From contig NZ_QGGV01000005.1 in the NCBI RefSeq assembly GCF_003148765.1, forward strand, positions 241,149 through 305,148: a DNA stretch of 64,000 nucleotides. Direction: 5' to 3'. Source of the stretch: Silicimonas algicola. GTDB lineage: Bacteria > Pseudomonadota > Alphaproteobacteria > Rhodobacterales > Rhodobacteraceae. Every line of letters starts with the position of its first letter. Position 1 is the stretch's first letter. Position numbers and translations under genes: made by a program. A model generated the notes under the pieces. That model worked only from the letters and a program-made list of their open reading frames with translations, had not been told where the DNA came from and did not search any database. Below are positions 55,522 to 64,000 of the stretch, in pieces.

Positions 55522-56025
55522 TCAAGTGACGGGACCGCCGAGAGCCGTCCTAAGCTGGGCGAGAGTTTTGTGCTCGGCCTCAGAGATTCTCGCGCCACCA
55601 AATCCGAGGAAGCCGCCCTCGGTACTTGCCTCGGCCGTCTTGGTTGCCGTGTCGATCAGGAACTTCCTGAACCCCGCCGCATGTTCCGGGACTGTGCGCT
55701 CGACCAAGGCCATAATCTCGCCGAGCCGCGAGACGGCGGCGTCCGAGGCCTCCGCTGGACGCTTGCCCTTCACCAACGACTTCAGTCCGTCCGTCGCTGC
55801 GGACCGACCTTCCGACGTCGTGTAGGCCTCGGCAACCGCGTGAGCCAACGATCCCTCGCCGCCGTCCTTGGCGGCCAATCTTAGCGATCCGGCCATCGCG
55901 GCACTCTCCTGCACCGCGCTGATCAGGCCGCCCGGATCGGCGGCCGTGATCGAGAACCCCGCCAACATCGGGGCTTCGAGGACGCGTGACCAGTCGTCAC
56001 TCGAAAATCTGTCCTTCAAAGTCAT
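55522..56025 (-). CDS. Unknown soluble protein
   Basis: This 167-residue helical protein contains WSRVLEAPMLAGFSITAADP, GGLISAVQESAAMAGSLRLA and a Gly-rich FLGFGGARISEAE near the end. I recall similar proteins in Alphaproteobacteria but no function. It is 28 bp downstream of the dodecin gene on the same strand. Confidence 0.65.
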   Translation of the reverse strand: MTLKDRFSSDDWSRVLEAPMLAGFSITAADPGGLISAVQESAAMAGSLRLAAKDGGEGSLAHAVAEAYTTSEGRSAATDGLKSLVKGKRPAEASDAAVSRLGEIMALVERTVPEHAAGFRKFLIDTATKTAEASTEGGFLGFGGARISEAEHKTLAQLRTALGGPVT

Positions 56026-56053
56026 TCTGATTCGTCCTGTGATTTTGATCTCG

Positions 56054-56257
56054 TCAGTCGTCGAGAACGAAGGTCACCATCATGTTGACTTGATACTCGA
56101 TGACTCCTCCGTCTTCGACGCGGACCTGCTGTTCCTTTACCCAGGCCGAACGAACGCCACGAAGGGTTTCGGATGCTCGTTTGATGCCCACACGAACGGC
56201 ATCCTCAAATCCCGTCGTCGATGTCGCGGATATCTCGGTTACGCGTGCAACGCTCAT
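56054..56257 (-). CDS. Dodecin (flavin-storage) family protein
   Basis: This 67-residue protein has the dodecin pattern: SVARVTEISATSTTGFEDAV, then RASETLRGVRSAWVKEQQV and a final strand VNMMVTFVLDD. Dodecins form hollow 12-mers that bind flavin. The ATG at 56255-56257 has GGGAG about 7 bp upstream; an ATG 6 bp earlier is less well spaced. Confidence 0.9.
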   Translation of the reverse strand: MSVARVTEISATSTTGFEDAVRVGIKRASETLRGVRSAWVKEQQVRVEDGGVIEYQVNMMVTFVLDD

Positions 56258-56884
56258 TCTCATTCTCCCTTGCTGTCGGAGCGGCCCCGGTCTGCGGAGC
56301 TCGCCTATTACCTCCACGCCGACTTTCAGCTGGCGGTTGGGGGGGCGTCGTCAGATCCAAGTAATTTCCTACGGTCCTGGTAGGAATTTCGGCCGCCTTC
56401 TCGTAGCGGTGCTCAGATGTAAGCAAGAGACCTAGGGCAGTAAGTCAGAAATACAATGCTCGACATGCAACACGCATGCCCAGCGGCTCATTCTGAAGGG
56501 CTCCCGACGTCACGAGGTGCTGAGGGATAATCGTCAGGAGAGAAAAGTCACCGATGAACCTTGTTGAGTGTTGTGCTCCTGTGCTGAAGTTCCGCCTCTG
56601 CCCCCAGTCTATATGACCAGAACGATAGATCCCAATAAGGATTCTTGATCTTGATCGAATTCATGCGGATCTTTGACTCTCGTAGAATTGGAGGGAAATC
56701 GTTGAGGGTGTCAAAGTCTGCAACGTTCGGCAACTTCGTCCCGCAGGGGAGACGTACATGCCTAACAATATTTCGCCTGTCTGATGTAACGCCTCGCCTC
56801 TTGCGTACTTCCGATACCGGCCGCCGGAGTGCCGCGGACAATAACGCGGCAACGAGCAACAGGAGGCGCATCGGGCCTTAGCCC
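56258..56884 (-). other. 627-bp gap with a possible decayed PepSY gene
   Basis: Just downstream of the OB-fold gene an ATG (56869-56871) begins a signal-like MRLLLLVAALLSAAL. In neighbouring frames the words GSTQEARRYIRQ and HQTGEIL resemble the start of a PepSY-type protein. No single frame is intact, so at best this is a remnant. The rest shows no gene. Confidence 0.3.
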
Positions 56885-57235
56885 TTAGCGAACATGAATT
56901 TGGCTCGGCGAGGTCAGAATGATCTGAGGCTTGCCTTTATACACTTGCACCTCGCCCTCAATCACGATCGTCCGTCCCTCCAGCGCGAAAACGTCTGGGA
57001 ACTGATCTGCGTGGTCCCGGAAGATCACGCCATAGAAGACGTGATTTGGAAACCTGCCGCCGAAGTTGATGAAGGTTGTGCCGCCGCCGCTGCGCGATAC
57101 CTGGCTGACTTCGCCCTCGATAGTCGAATGGACGCCAACGTAGTGTCCGGCGTCTTTGGGGCGGACGTTCTCAGCATGGGCTGAAGTGGCAACCATCAAA
57201 GCGATGCCTAGCGATACGAGGGCGATACGAAACAT
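56885..57235 (-). CDS. Exported OB-fold-like protein
   Basis: This 116-residue protein has a signal peptide (MFRIALVSLGIALMVATSAHA) and a beta-rich domain that looks like a small OB fold: YVGVHSTIEGEVSQVSRSGG, TTFINFGGRFPNHVFYGVIF and GRTIVIEGEVQVYKGKPQII. Similar periplasmic proteins are of unknown function, with the fold often annotated as nucleic-acid-binding-like. The start is the ATG at 57233-57235. Confidence 0.7.
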   Translation of the reverse strand: MFRIALVSLGIALMVATSAHAENVRPKDAGHYVGVHSTIEGEVSQVSRSGGGTTFINFGGRFPNHVFYGVIFRDHADQFPDVFALEGRTIVIEGEVQVYKGKPQIILTSPSQIHVR

Positions 57236-57400
57236 GCTGATCTCCTGAAGCTCCAGACTCAGGGTTCGAGTAGCTCATCGATTTGACGAGAGTGAGGCCG
57301 AAGCAGGACGATGGAAGCAGCCATGCATTGCCGCACCAGCAAGCAGCGCTGTTCCCCGTGCTCTAGAGGCTGTGCACATTACCAATTCTGCGTCTCGGAT

Positions 57401-57490
57401 GGACAGATGGGACAGAAGGGACACGAGAATTCGTTTGTCCCTCACGCGCGCGCACGAAAGACCTAATGGATTCTTCTGTCTCATCTGTCC
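57401..57490. repeat. 18-bp inverted repeat of GGGACA-type words
   Basis: The arms GGACAGATGGGACAGAAG (57401-57418) and CTTCTGTCTCATCTGTCC (57473-57490) match at 17 of 18 positions and are separated by 54 bp. Extra GGGACA/TGTCCC words flank both. It lies in the 420-bp gap before the secreted-protein gene at 57656. It could be a regulator or replication-protein binding array. The rest of the gap shows no gene. Confidence 0.6.
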
Positions 57491-57655
57491 CACGTGTCCC
57501 CTTTCCTTCATCTGTTCGCCCAAAGCGGCCGCCTCCGCGCCCCTACGACCCTGACGCGGCCATGTCGTCTTCAGACCTGTTTGTCGGCCGGCCAATCCAG
57601 GCTCGATTTTGCGCGGATGTTGGGTAGTGTGTCTTCGACGAAGGGAGTTAGACGC

Positions 57656-58009
57656 ATGAGCACCGTTACGAAGGTCGTGATCTTGACCGCCTTCATGGTT
57701 AGCAGCGCGCAGTCGGCCTTCACGGACACGACCGGCATGTGCCTCAACATGGCTGGAATGACAGACGAGCGATGCGCCTGCGCGACGGAGGCTCTGGCTG
57801 GCGAAGTCGAAGCGGACGCCCTGAACCTCTATGACGCCGTGGGGACGCGTTACCTGGAGAAGCTGTCATCGGGCCAAGCCATGGTGGAGGCATGGGACGG
57901 GGCAATTGCAGAGACAGCCTCCGAACGTGGCATGGACCGACGTGCCCTGCTGAAGACAACGAACGACATCGGGAAGGCGCACAGGACCGCGATCCTGGGC
58001 TGCGACTGA
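57656..58009 (+). CDS. Small exported protein, unknown
   Basis: This 117-residue protein has a signal peptide (MSTVTKVVILTAFMVSSAQS) and a helical mature part with four Cys (TGMCLNMAGMTDERCACATE and the C-terminal LGCD), which suggests disulfides. AAGGGAG lies 8 bp before the ATG. The next gene starts 13 bp after the stop. No family recognised. Confidence 0.6.
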   Translation: MSTVTKVVILTAFMVSSAQSAFTDTTGMCLNMAGMTDERCACATEALAGEVEADALNLYDAVGTRYLEKLSSGQAMVEAWDGAIAETASERGMDRRALLKTTNDIGKAHRTAILGCD

Positions 58010-58022
58010 GCGGCCTCGGAGG

Positions 58023-58643
58023 ATGGGTCGGAATTCACTCGTCGAACACTGGAGACGCCTTCACGGGCCCGTCCATCCGGACGACATGCACGTGCTCGCC
58101 AACCTGCCTCACAGCTTCAATGTCGACTACCCGCCTCCTGCCTTCATCGGGGATATCGTCAATGCGCCGGTCGTTCTGCTGGATGCCAATTGTGCATACG
58201 ACCCCACGTTGACACCGTCTGGGTTTTCCAATCGTGAAGCCTACGTGCGGTTCGTCCAGTTGCTTCACGAGCCCTGTCCCGTCGAGCCCGCGTCCATCGC
58301 GCCATATTACGGGAAGCGGAACTACCGCTCGCTCATCGCCTCTGGTCGACTGGCCGTGGTGAATGCGGTGCCGTATCGTTCCCGAGGCATCTCTCGCGAG
58401 CCGGAGAACCGGCGCATCGCCGAGCGGCTGCCCTCGACGCAGGTGCATCGAGATTGGCTTCGCAACGAATTGATTCCCGCGGCTGCCAGAGGAGAGCGGC
58501 TTGTCGTGGTGCACCGGACCTCGCTCTGGAAGATCTCCAGGCGCGAGGATGACCTGCCGAACGTCGTGTTCACGCCCAACCCTCGTTCGCCGGACCTGAG
58601 CCGCTGGGTACTCGAGAGGATGTCTGTCGTCCGGACCTCCTGA
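58023..58643 (+). CDS. Unknown protein, possibly UDG-superfamily-like
   Basis: This 206-residue soluble protein contains APVVLLDANCAYDPTLTP, YYGKRNYRSLIASGRLAVVN, GERLVVVHRTSLWKI and a final VVFTPNPRSPDLSRW. The alternation of hydrophobic strands and the ANCAYDP and NPRSP motifs recall the UDG fold (GxxPG and a C-terminal motif). I am not confident of that. It is probably co-transcribed with the exported-protein gene. Confidence 0.5.
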   Translation: MGRNSLVEHWRRLHGPVHPDDMHVLANLPHSFNVDYPPPAFIGDIVNAPVVLLDANCAYDPTLTPSGFSNREAYVRFVQLLHEPCPVEPASIAPYYGKRNYRSLIASGRLAVVNAVPYRSRGISREPENRRIAERLPSTQVHRDWLRNELIPAAARGERLVVVHRTSLWKISRREDDLPNVVFTPNPRSPDLSRWVLERMSVVRTS

Positions 58644-58813
58644 CGCGCGCATTGTGAGCGGTATCGCCAGACCGCCGCGCCGTAAGCCGCTTTCAACCTT
58701 TCGGGCGGCATGTCGTCCCGTGTCGCCACTTGTCATTTAATCTGATATTTTCAATGACTTGAGCCTCGCGATATACTGGCCCGGACAGGCAACCTATTTC
58801 CCGGGGCGGGGCA

Positions 58814-59909
58814 TGGCAGGACAGAGACAACTCCACGGCGCGACGGCGGTCGCACAGAGGCCGGTCGAGAGCCTCATCCCTTACGCGCGGAATGCCCGTA
58901 CCCACTCCGAGGCGCAGGTTGCCCTCATCGCAGGCTCCATCCGCGAGTTCGCTTCAACCGGTGCTCATCGACGGCGCGAGCGGCATCATCGCGGGCCATA
59001 GTCGGGTGCTGGCTGCGCGGAAGCTCGGGCTGAGCGAGGTCCCTGTGATCGAGCTCACCAACCTTTCGGAGGCTGAGAAGCGGGGCCTACGTTCTCGCCG
59101 ACAACCGGCTTGCGGAACAGGCCGGCTGGGACCGGGAGCTCCTGGCGCTCGAATTGGGGGACCTCGGCGACCTCGGCATCGACATAGGCGACCTCGGCTT
59201 CGACGGGGCAGAGCTCGACGCGCTCCTGAACCACGGCGCCCCTAACGCGAGGGAGGAAGCAACGCCGGAGGTGCCGGAGGTTCCCGTCTCCCGTCCGGGC
59301 GACCTCTGGATGCTGGGGAAGCACAGGCTCATCTGCGGCGATGCCACGGACAGGGCCACGGTCGAGCGTCTCCTCGACGGCGTGCGGCCGCATCTCATGG
59401 CCACGGATCCTCCCTTTGGCGTGAACTACGACCCCGACTGGCGCAACCGTGCCGGGGCCTCGGAGACCAGGCGCACGGGGAAGGTCCTGAACGACCACAG
59501 GGCCGACTGGCGGGAAGCCTGGGCGCTCTTCCCCGGCGAGGTGGCCTATGTGTGGCACGGCGCGCTGCATGCCGGCACGGTGGCCGACAGCCTCCTCGCC
59601 TGCGACTTCGAGATCCGGAGCCAGATCATCTGGGCCAAGGAGCGGCACGTTCTCTCCCGGGGACACTACCACTGGCAGCACGAGACCTGCTGGTACGCCG
59701 TGCGTGGCAAAGGCCACTGGAGCGGGGACCGGACGCAGTCGACTCTTTGGTCCATACCCAGCCGGGACCAGGACGCTGCCACCATCCATGGGACGCAGAA
59801 GCCGGTGGAGTGCATGCGCCGCCCGATGCTGAACAACTCGTCACCGGGCCAGGCGGTCTACGAGCCCTTCTCCGGGTCGGGAACCTCGATCATCGCCGCG
59901 GAGAGCTAC
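58814..59909 (+). pseudogene. ParB-domain DNA adenine/cytosine methyltransferase, frameshifted and truncated
   Basis: The N-terminal ParB/Srx-like part (VESLIPYARNARTHSEAQVA) breaks near 58951. It resumes in another frame (IDGASGIIAGHSRVLAARKL) and breaks again near 59085, where an extra G sits. The third frame carries the methyltransferase: ADNRLAEQAGW, LICGDATDRATV, ATDPPFGVNYD (the DPPF motif) and YEPFSGSGTSIIAAE. After AAES, at about 59907, it runs into unrelated sequence, so the SAM-binding domain's end is missing. Such ParB-methyltransferase fusions are typical of phages and integrated elements. Confidence 0.8.
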
Positions 59910-60159
59910 CATCCTTGGCGTCATCGCGTTGATCGCAGGCGTCTTCGCCTTTGGAGATCTGTCGTCTGCCTCAGCGCCGGAGGCCACAGCCGTCTTTTTG
60001 GTGTTCTTCATCGCAGCAGGCACCGCCTTCATGGCTCACTTTCTGATGGGTCGTGACGGCGAGAAGATCGATGTCGAACCTGACGTCCTGACGCCCTTCG
60101 CCCTCAAGGTCGTCTTGAAGCGTATTATGAACGGCATCAGCATAAGATTTCGGAGGTAG
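59908..60159 (+). pseudogene. DUF1328-like small membrane protein, 5'-truncated
   Basis: In a new frame beginning at the methyltransferase break, the sequence reads TILGVIALIAGVFAFGDLSS, then VFLVFFIAAGTAFMAHFLMG, two membrane helices that resemble DUF1328/YtjA-type proteins. A basic tail of about 30 residues follows. The proper start is absent, because the join at 59905-59910 replaced it. An internal TTG (59929) could allow translation. Confidence 0.5.
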
Positions 60160-60556
60160 AACAGCCGAAGCCGGCGAATTTCCGCACGCTCGACTGCTTC
60201 TTTGCTCGGAGGCGAGGTCCGAGAGTTCAGGCCCGGGCGAATTCCACCGCTGTCCGCTCGCCGAGTTGCTTATCTCACCGCTCTGACGGGCTCAGCGGAA
60301 GCGTTCACCCACAAGCAAGTTGGGAACAAGGACATACTCTTTTTGAGGGGTCGTGCACCAAGTTGATCCCACGCAGACTCGGTCTACCCTTCGCGACAGT
60401 TGTACGATCGTAAATTGTTTTTCGGACGGCCCAATCTCCCCCGGGGCCGGGCCGTCCGGTTCCCAAGGTCCATAAAAAAAGACCTCCGAAGCTTCCTATC
60501 GACTGTGCAATCTGAACCTGAAATTCCCCGTTCAGCGAGCGACGGCAGTACCGTGG
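60160..60556. other. 397-bp gap, no gene seen
   Basis: No open frame with support. A short A-run precedes the end of the kinase remnant. Confidence 0.4.
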
Positions 60557-61931
60557 CTAACGATCCGGTCTGGCTGTAATTGTCGCCACCACACCTTCGG
60601 GCCTGAAGTCGAGCGCGACCGAGTCCGGCGGGGGTAGTGCGCCCTGCGACGGGAGTGTGAAGTCGAAGCCGCGCTTTTCCGGCTCCTGAACGGGAGGACC
60701 GTCAAGCTCCCGCCACTCCATGCAAAGGAGGTTCTCCTTCACATCCCAGGTTAGAACCACACGCCCATCCGTCGTGGATAGCGCACCGTGCTTCAGTGCG
60801 TTCGTCGCCAGTTCGTGAATGACCAGCGCGATGCCGGTGAACGCGGCATCGGTAAGGTCGGTGTCCGGCCATTCGCCTCAAACGGATCGTGACCGTCGCT
60901 GCGAAAGGGCGTGAGCGACCGCTCGACAAGATCACATAACCGCAGGCTGTCGCCTCGCTCTCCAAACATGAGCTCTGTCGACATCGTAAGGGCGCGAACG
61001 CGGCCCAGGTAGCTGTCGAGCTTCGCATCTCCGCGCCAGGTTTGTCGCGCGAATATTCCTGCCATATTTGCCATGTCTTGAGACGATGACGCAACTCCTG
61101 GGTCATCGTGACCAGCCGTCGCTCCGCTCGAGCCTCCTCGGTGGCATCGAAAAGAACACCGATCACCCGCTGCCGGCTCGAGTTCAGCATGGGCGTTTGC
61201 GCCAGGGCAGCACGCAAGACGTAGGTGACCTCGCCCCTGCCGGGTACGATGTAGCGGACCCTTGTCTGCAAGCTGGTTTCGCCGCGGGCGCGCGCGGCGG
61301 CGCCCTCGGCTTCCAGTCGCTCGCGTTCTCCTGGAGCGTATCGTGAGCGCAGTTCGTCGAGAGAAGGGCTTGCGTCTTCGGGGAAGCCGAGCAGACGGTT
61401 CAACTCCGGCGAATGCGCAACCACACCGGCTTCGAGGTCGAGATCCCAGACCGCCATCTCCGCGGCATCAATCGCAAGCCGCAGCCGCTCCTCGCTTGCG
61501 GCAAGCGACTGCCGGGTCAGTTCCCGACCAGTGATATCCTGAACGGACCCGGCGTAAAGCACCGCTCTGGCGTTGCTTCCTTCGCCATCGAACTGAGCGA
61601 TGCCGCGGCCGCGAAGCCAACGCAGTTCGCCGGTGTCGAGACGTCTGACACGATACACATAATGCTCGTTTGCACGGACACCGGGATCCATTGCACGTCG
61701 CGCCGCAGACAGGACCACATCGAGATCGTCCGGATGTATCGAGCCATGCACCATCTCCCGGGTCACTGGACCCTCTTGTGGAAAACTGAAGATCGACCGG
61801 GCGATGTCCGAGTAGGCGAGGCGGTCGTCACCAACATGCAGTTCCCAGACACCGATACCTGCCGCTCGACAGGCAAGCTCGTACTGGTCAGCATCGTCGA
61901 GTGAAACGGGGCGGTCGACTGTCTGTTCCAT
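60557..61931 (-). pseudogene. PAS/HWE histidine kinase with two frameshifts
   Basis: From the ATG at 61929-61931 two PAS domains are readable (ELACRAAGIGVWELHVGDD; AGSVQDITGRELTRQ; LRLAIDAAEMAVWDLDLEA). At the phospho-acceptor box (TQELRHRLK, about 61073) one base is lost, and the sequence continues in another frame as NMANMAGIFARQTWRGD. A second break near 60880 precedes ALVIHELATNALKHGALSTT (the ATPase N-box). The last frame ends at 60557 with LDFRPEGVVATITARPDR. All domains are recognisable, but no intact frame remains. Confidence 0.8.
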
Positions 61932-62238
61932 CGGTTCCAAGCAAGTTAGGAGGAGCGTCACGGGCAGATACGACAAGAGTTCAGCCATTCTGCAAGCGAC
62001 GATCTTTTGTCCAGTAGCAGCCGTCCGATCTTGAGCCGACTGTGTCGGCGGTCCATCCTTCGCTACGGAGGCGCCTCCAGACCCTCCGACGCTCGGTGGG
62101 CTAGCCACTCTCAGTTTCGCGGAGACTGAGGCGCTTGCTGAAAGCTGGAACGGCGTGACGTTCAGGTAAGAATATGGCCAGAAAGATTTAAACTCCGGCA
62201 TCACCGCTCGATACAGATCGCGGACCAGACTTGGTCAG

Positions 62239-62511
62239 ATGCAGCGGGATATATTGGACGTGCTGTCGAAGTATCCTCGCACAGAAATCCACGAGAACGC
62301 TCACATGTTTGTGGGCAACCTCGCACGCTCCTCAGACGTGGTCGAAGCTCTGGGAGGCGAACCGACGCCAGCCAAGCACGCAAGCGTATCGAGGGCGCTC
62401 GCGCGTCTGGTGGATCGCGGTCTCGTCACAGCCTACAGAGGCGGTCTGTACGGTGCGGGCAAGGGGTTCCGGTATGCATTGCGTACAAAAGACGACAGCG
62501 AGCCCGGCTGA
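62239..62511 (+). CDS. Small winged-helix-like protein
   Basis: This 90-residue protein begins MQRDILDVLSKYPRTEIHEN. It contains KHASVSRALARLVDRGLVTA YRGG-type wing sequence, the pattern of a winged helix (recognition helix SVSRALARLVDRG, wing AYRGGLYG). It is probably a DNA-binding regulator. It is isolated and has no clear partners. Confidence 0.6.
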   Translation: MQRDILDVLSKYPRTEIHENAHMFVGNLARSSDVVEALGGEPTPAKHASVSRALARLVDRGLVTAYRGGLYGAGKGFRYALRTKDDSEPG

Positions 62512-63468
62512 GACCTTGGCCGAGGCACTCGGGTTGGGGCGCAAGACGGAGTTGGAGACAGGCCTTGCGCCCCGGTCCGAACGGGTCAATTCGGAACAGC
62601 AGTCTGTCACTGATGGCGCTCCGCGGCGGGAATTAGGCGCAATACTGGCAACAATACGGCTGAGCGGAATACCTCTAAAGCCTTGCTCGCTCAAGTTTTA
62701 GTTCTAGTATCTTCTCCGGGACGACACTGCGCTCTCCTGTCCCCCGGGCGATGCCTCGTCACGCAAATTTGGTGGGGCGCCGCCCGGCTCGTGCAAAGGA
62801 AGGTATCCATTCCTGAGTGTTGCGGCTGCTACTGCTCCGCGAAACCCTGATCCTTAATGACAGTAACCCGTCATGAGCGGAGGTCATCGGGCGCGATTAA
62901 TCCGCCTCTCGGCTCAATCTCGCCGGCCGATTTGCACCCGCTGATGAGCGGTCTAGCTAAATCCTCAAGACATCCCTGTCTGGCCGGGCGGCTCGCTTTT
63001 AATACATATCAGCCCGCTTTGTGCTGAGCCGCCCGGACGAAATCCCAATCTCCCGCATCGCGTGAGGGCGACTCGGCCGCGTGATTAGGTACGTTCTCGT
63101 TAGGCGCGACACCGTCCAGTTCTTGCACCTGGCACGTTCCAGTGACGAAACAAGCTGTTTCCGCGCCGAGCGGTACGACCTAATTGACCAGCGTCTCGGG
63201 AAAGTTAGCGTCCGTCTTGGCGGAAGAGTGTTCCGCCTTGTCAGGCGGCTCTGTGGCAAGAGACTCAACGCGGAGCCGCCTGACAGTTACCGTTCATATG
63301 ATGAGTGGGTGCTTTCTTGCCTATGTCGATGATCGGCGGGGCCGCTGCGCTAAGTCAGCACAGGAGGGTCTTCATCACCCTCATCGCCGGGCGGTGTTGC
63401 ACGCATTTCGAGCTCCATCGTGGATACCGTCCGGCACCCTCACTTGCGCGGCGTCAAGATGTGCCAAG
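62512..63468. other. 957-bp gap, no gene seen
   Basis: Several short frames exist on both strands, but none shows a motif, ribosome site or family resemblance. It may be residue of a former mobile segment. Confidence 0.4.
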
Positions 63469-63798
63469 CTAAAGCGCGAAGTCCTTAAGCCCTTTCCCCG
63501 ATGCCAGACCTTCGGCGATCCATGCAGGCCGACGTCCGCGTCCCGTCCAGGTCACCGCCGGGTTCTCAGGGTGACGGTACTTTGGTGGCAGCGCGGATTT
63601 CGCTTTGGGCGACTTCGACCGTGATCTCTTGGTTAGATCCGAAAGGCTGAAACCATAGTTCCTCGCCGCCTCATTCGCCGCTTTCAACGCATCTGTTCGC
63701 CGAGCCTTCTCGGCGTCTGCAATGGCCTGGTCCACATTATCACTTAGCTTCGTGAGTTCCGTCAGCGTCATTTTCTCGAGGTCAGGAGTTTTCGCCAT
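63469..63798 (-). CDS. H-NS family nucleoid-associated protein
   Basis: This 109-residue protein has an N-terminal coiled coil (LTELTKLSDNVDQAIADAEK) and the C-terminal H-NS/HvrA DNA-binding motif PPKYRHPENPAVTWTGRGRR followed by PAWIAEGLASGKGL. The ATG at 63796-63798 has AAGGA upstream. In Rhodobacter, HvrA-type proteins silence AT-rich and accessory genes, which suits its place at the end of an accessory region. Confidence 0.9.
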   Translation of the reverse strand: MAKTPDLEKMTLTELTKLSDNVDQAIADAEKARRTDALKAANEAARNYGFSLSDLTKRSRSKSPKAKSALPPKYRHPENPAVTWTGRGRRPAWIAEGLASGKGLKDFAL

Positions 63799-63964
63799 GA
63801 TGATGTCCTTGTTGTCCCAGCAACGACGATACAGCGCCATTCATGGCTTATCAATTGGAGCTAAGTTCTCGCCGATCGGACGATCTTCAGGTCCTTCTGC
63901 GGCTGTGACCCGAGACCCGACTCTCCCCCGGCCATTCGGAGAATCCGCAGGTTGATTTCTGGGG

Positions 63965-64000
63965 CTACGCGGCGCGCATTTCCAGCCCCTTCATTGCCAT
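63965..64000 (-). CDS. Possible C-terminal end of a gene running off the window
   Basis: The minus strand reads MAMKGLEMRAA then TAG at 63965-63967, with the frame open to the window edge. It is too short to identify and could be chance. Confidence 0.25.
   Translation of the reverse strand: MAMKGLEMRAA

Noticed and set aside
62999..63268. Minus-strand ORF in the 957-bp gap
   Set aside because: Arg/Ser-rich sequence typical of a GC-rich shadow frame, with no ribosome site and no recognisable family.

Overview
The window looks like chromosome of a high-GC alphaproteobacterium of the Rhodobacteraceae (roseobacter-type). The support is its HWE-type histidine kinases, its mreBCD-mrdA-rodA order, a MidA/NdufAF7-type methyltransferase beside lgt, and a small RWM-motif protein familiar from that family. 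No species is claimed.

Positions 1 to 32.9 kb are mostly intact, tightly packed core genes. They comprise trxB (partial), an Lrp/AsnC regulator with a two-site palindromic operator, a Hint-domain protein, pgeF-midA-lgt, a UbiK-like protein, a YbjN protein, proC-csaA, an HWE sensor kinase with its response regulator, and tdk. Next comes a 10-kb locus (9.9-19.9 kb): Ser/Thr kinase, FHA protein, PP2C phosphatase, three dynamin-like GTPases, a roadblock-like protein and an unknown protein. It is followed directly by the cell-elongation operon mreBCD-mrdA-rodA with a ghrA-like reductase. After that lie SseB and UDG-family genes, an ArsR regulator with a metal-efflux permease, an nhaA gene with its middle deleted, kpsT-kpsE capsule export genes and a tRNA-Gln.

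From the tRNA-Gln onward the character changes. A serine-recombinase cassette (DUF3489-DUF2924-recombinase) is followed by a decayed element of about 2 kb. That element is bounded by two directly repeated 3' remnants of tRNA-Cys and carries repeated 11-bp motifs, an interrupted HEPN gene and an integrase tail. Then come GST and GFA-family genes and a secreted-protein locus: an ECF sigma factor, its probable anti-sigma factor, an Asp-rich subtilase, an unknown protein and an Asp/Ser/Asn-repeat protein.

From 44.7 kb to the end is a patchwork of stress genes (SLC13 and USP remnants, two Rnk-like proteins, a Dps-like protein, DUF1127, a TRIC channel, MscL, a peptidoglycan-binding protein, dodecin, an exported OB-fold protein, an H-NS protein). 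It contains many frameshifts and at least two deletion scars that fuse unrelated genes.

The strongest candidate for an undescribed system is the kinase-FHA-PP2C-GTPase-roadblock locus. It reads as phosphorylation-controlled, possibly membrane-acting GTPases beside the rod-shape machinery. The second is the tRNA-Cys-bounded HEPN element.
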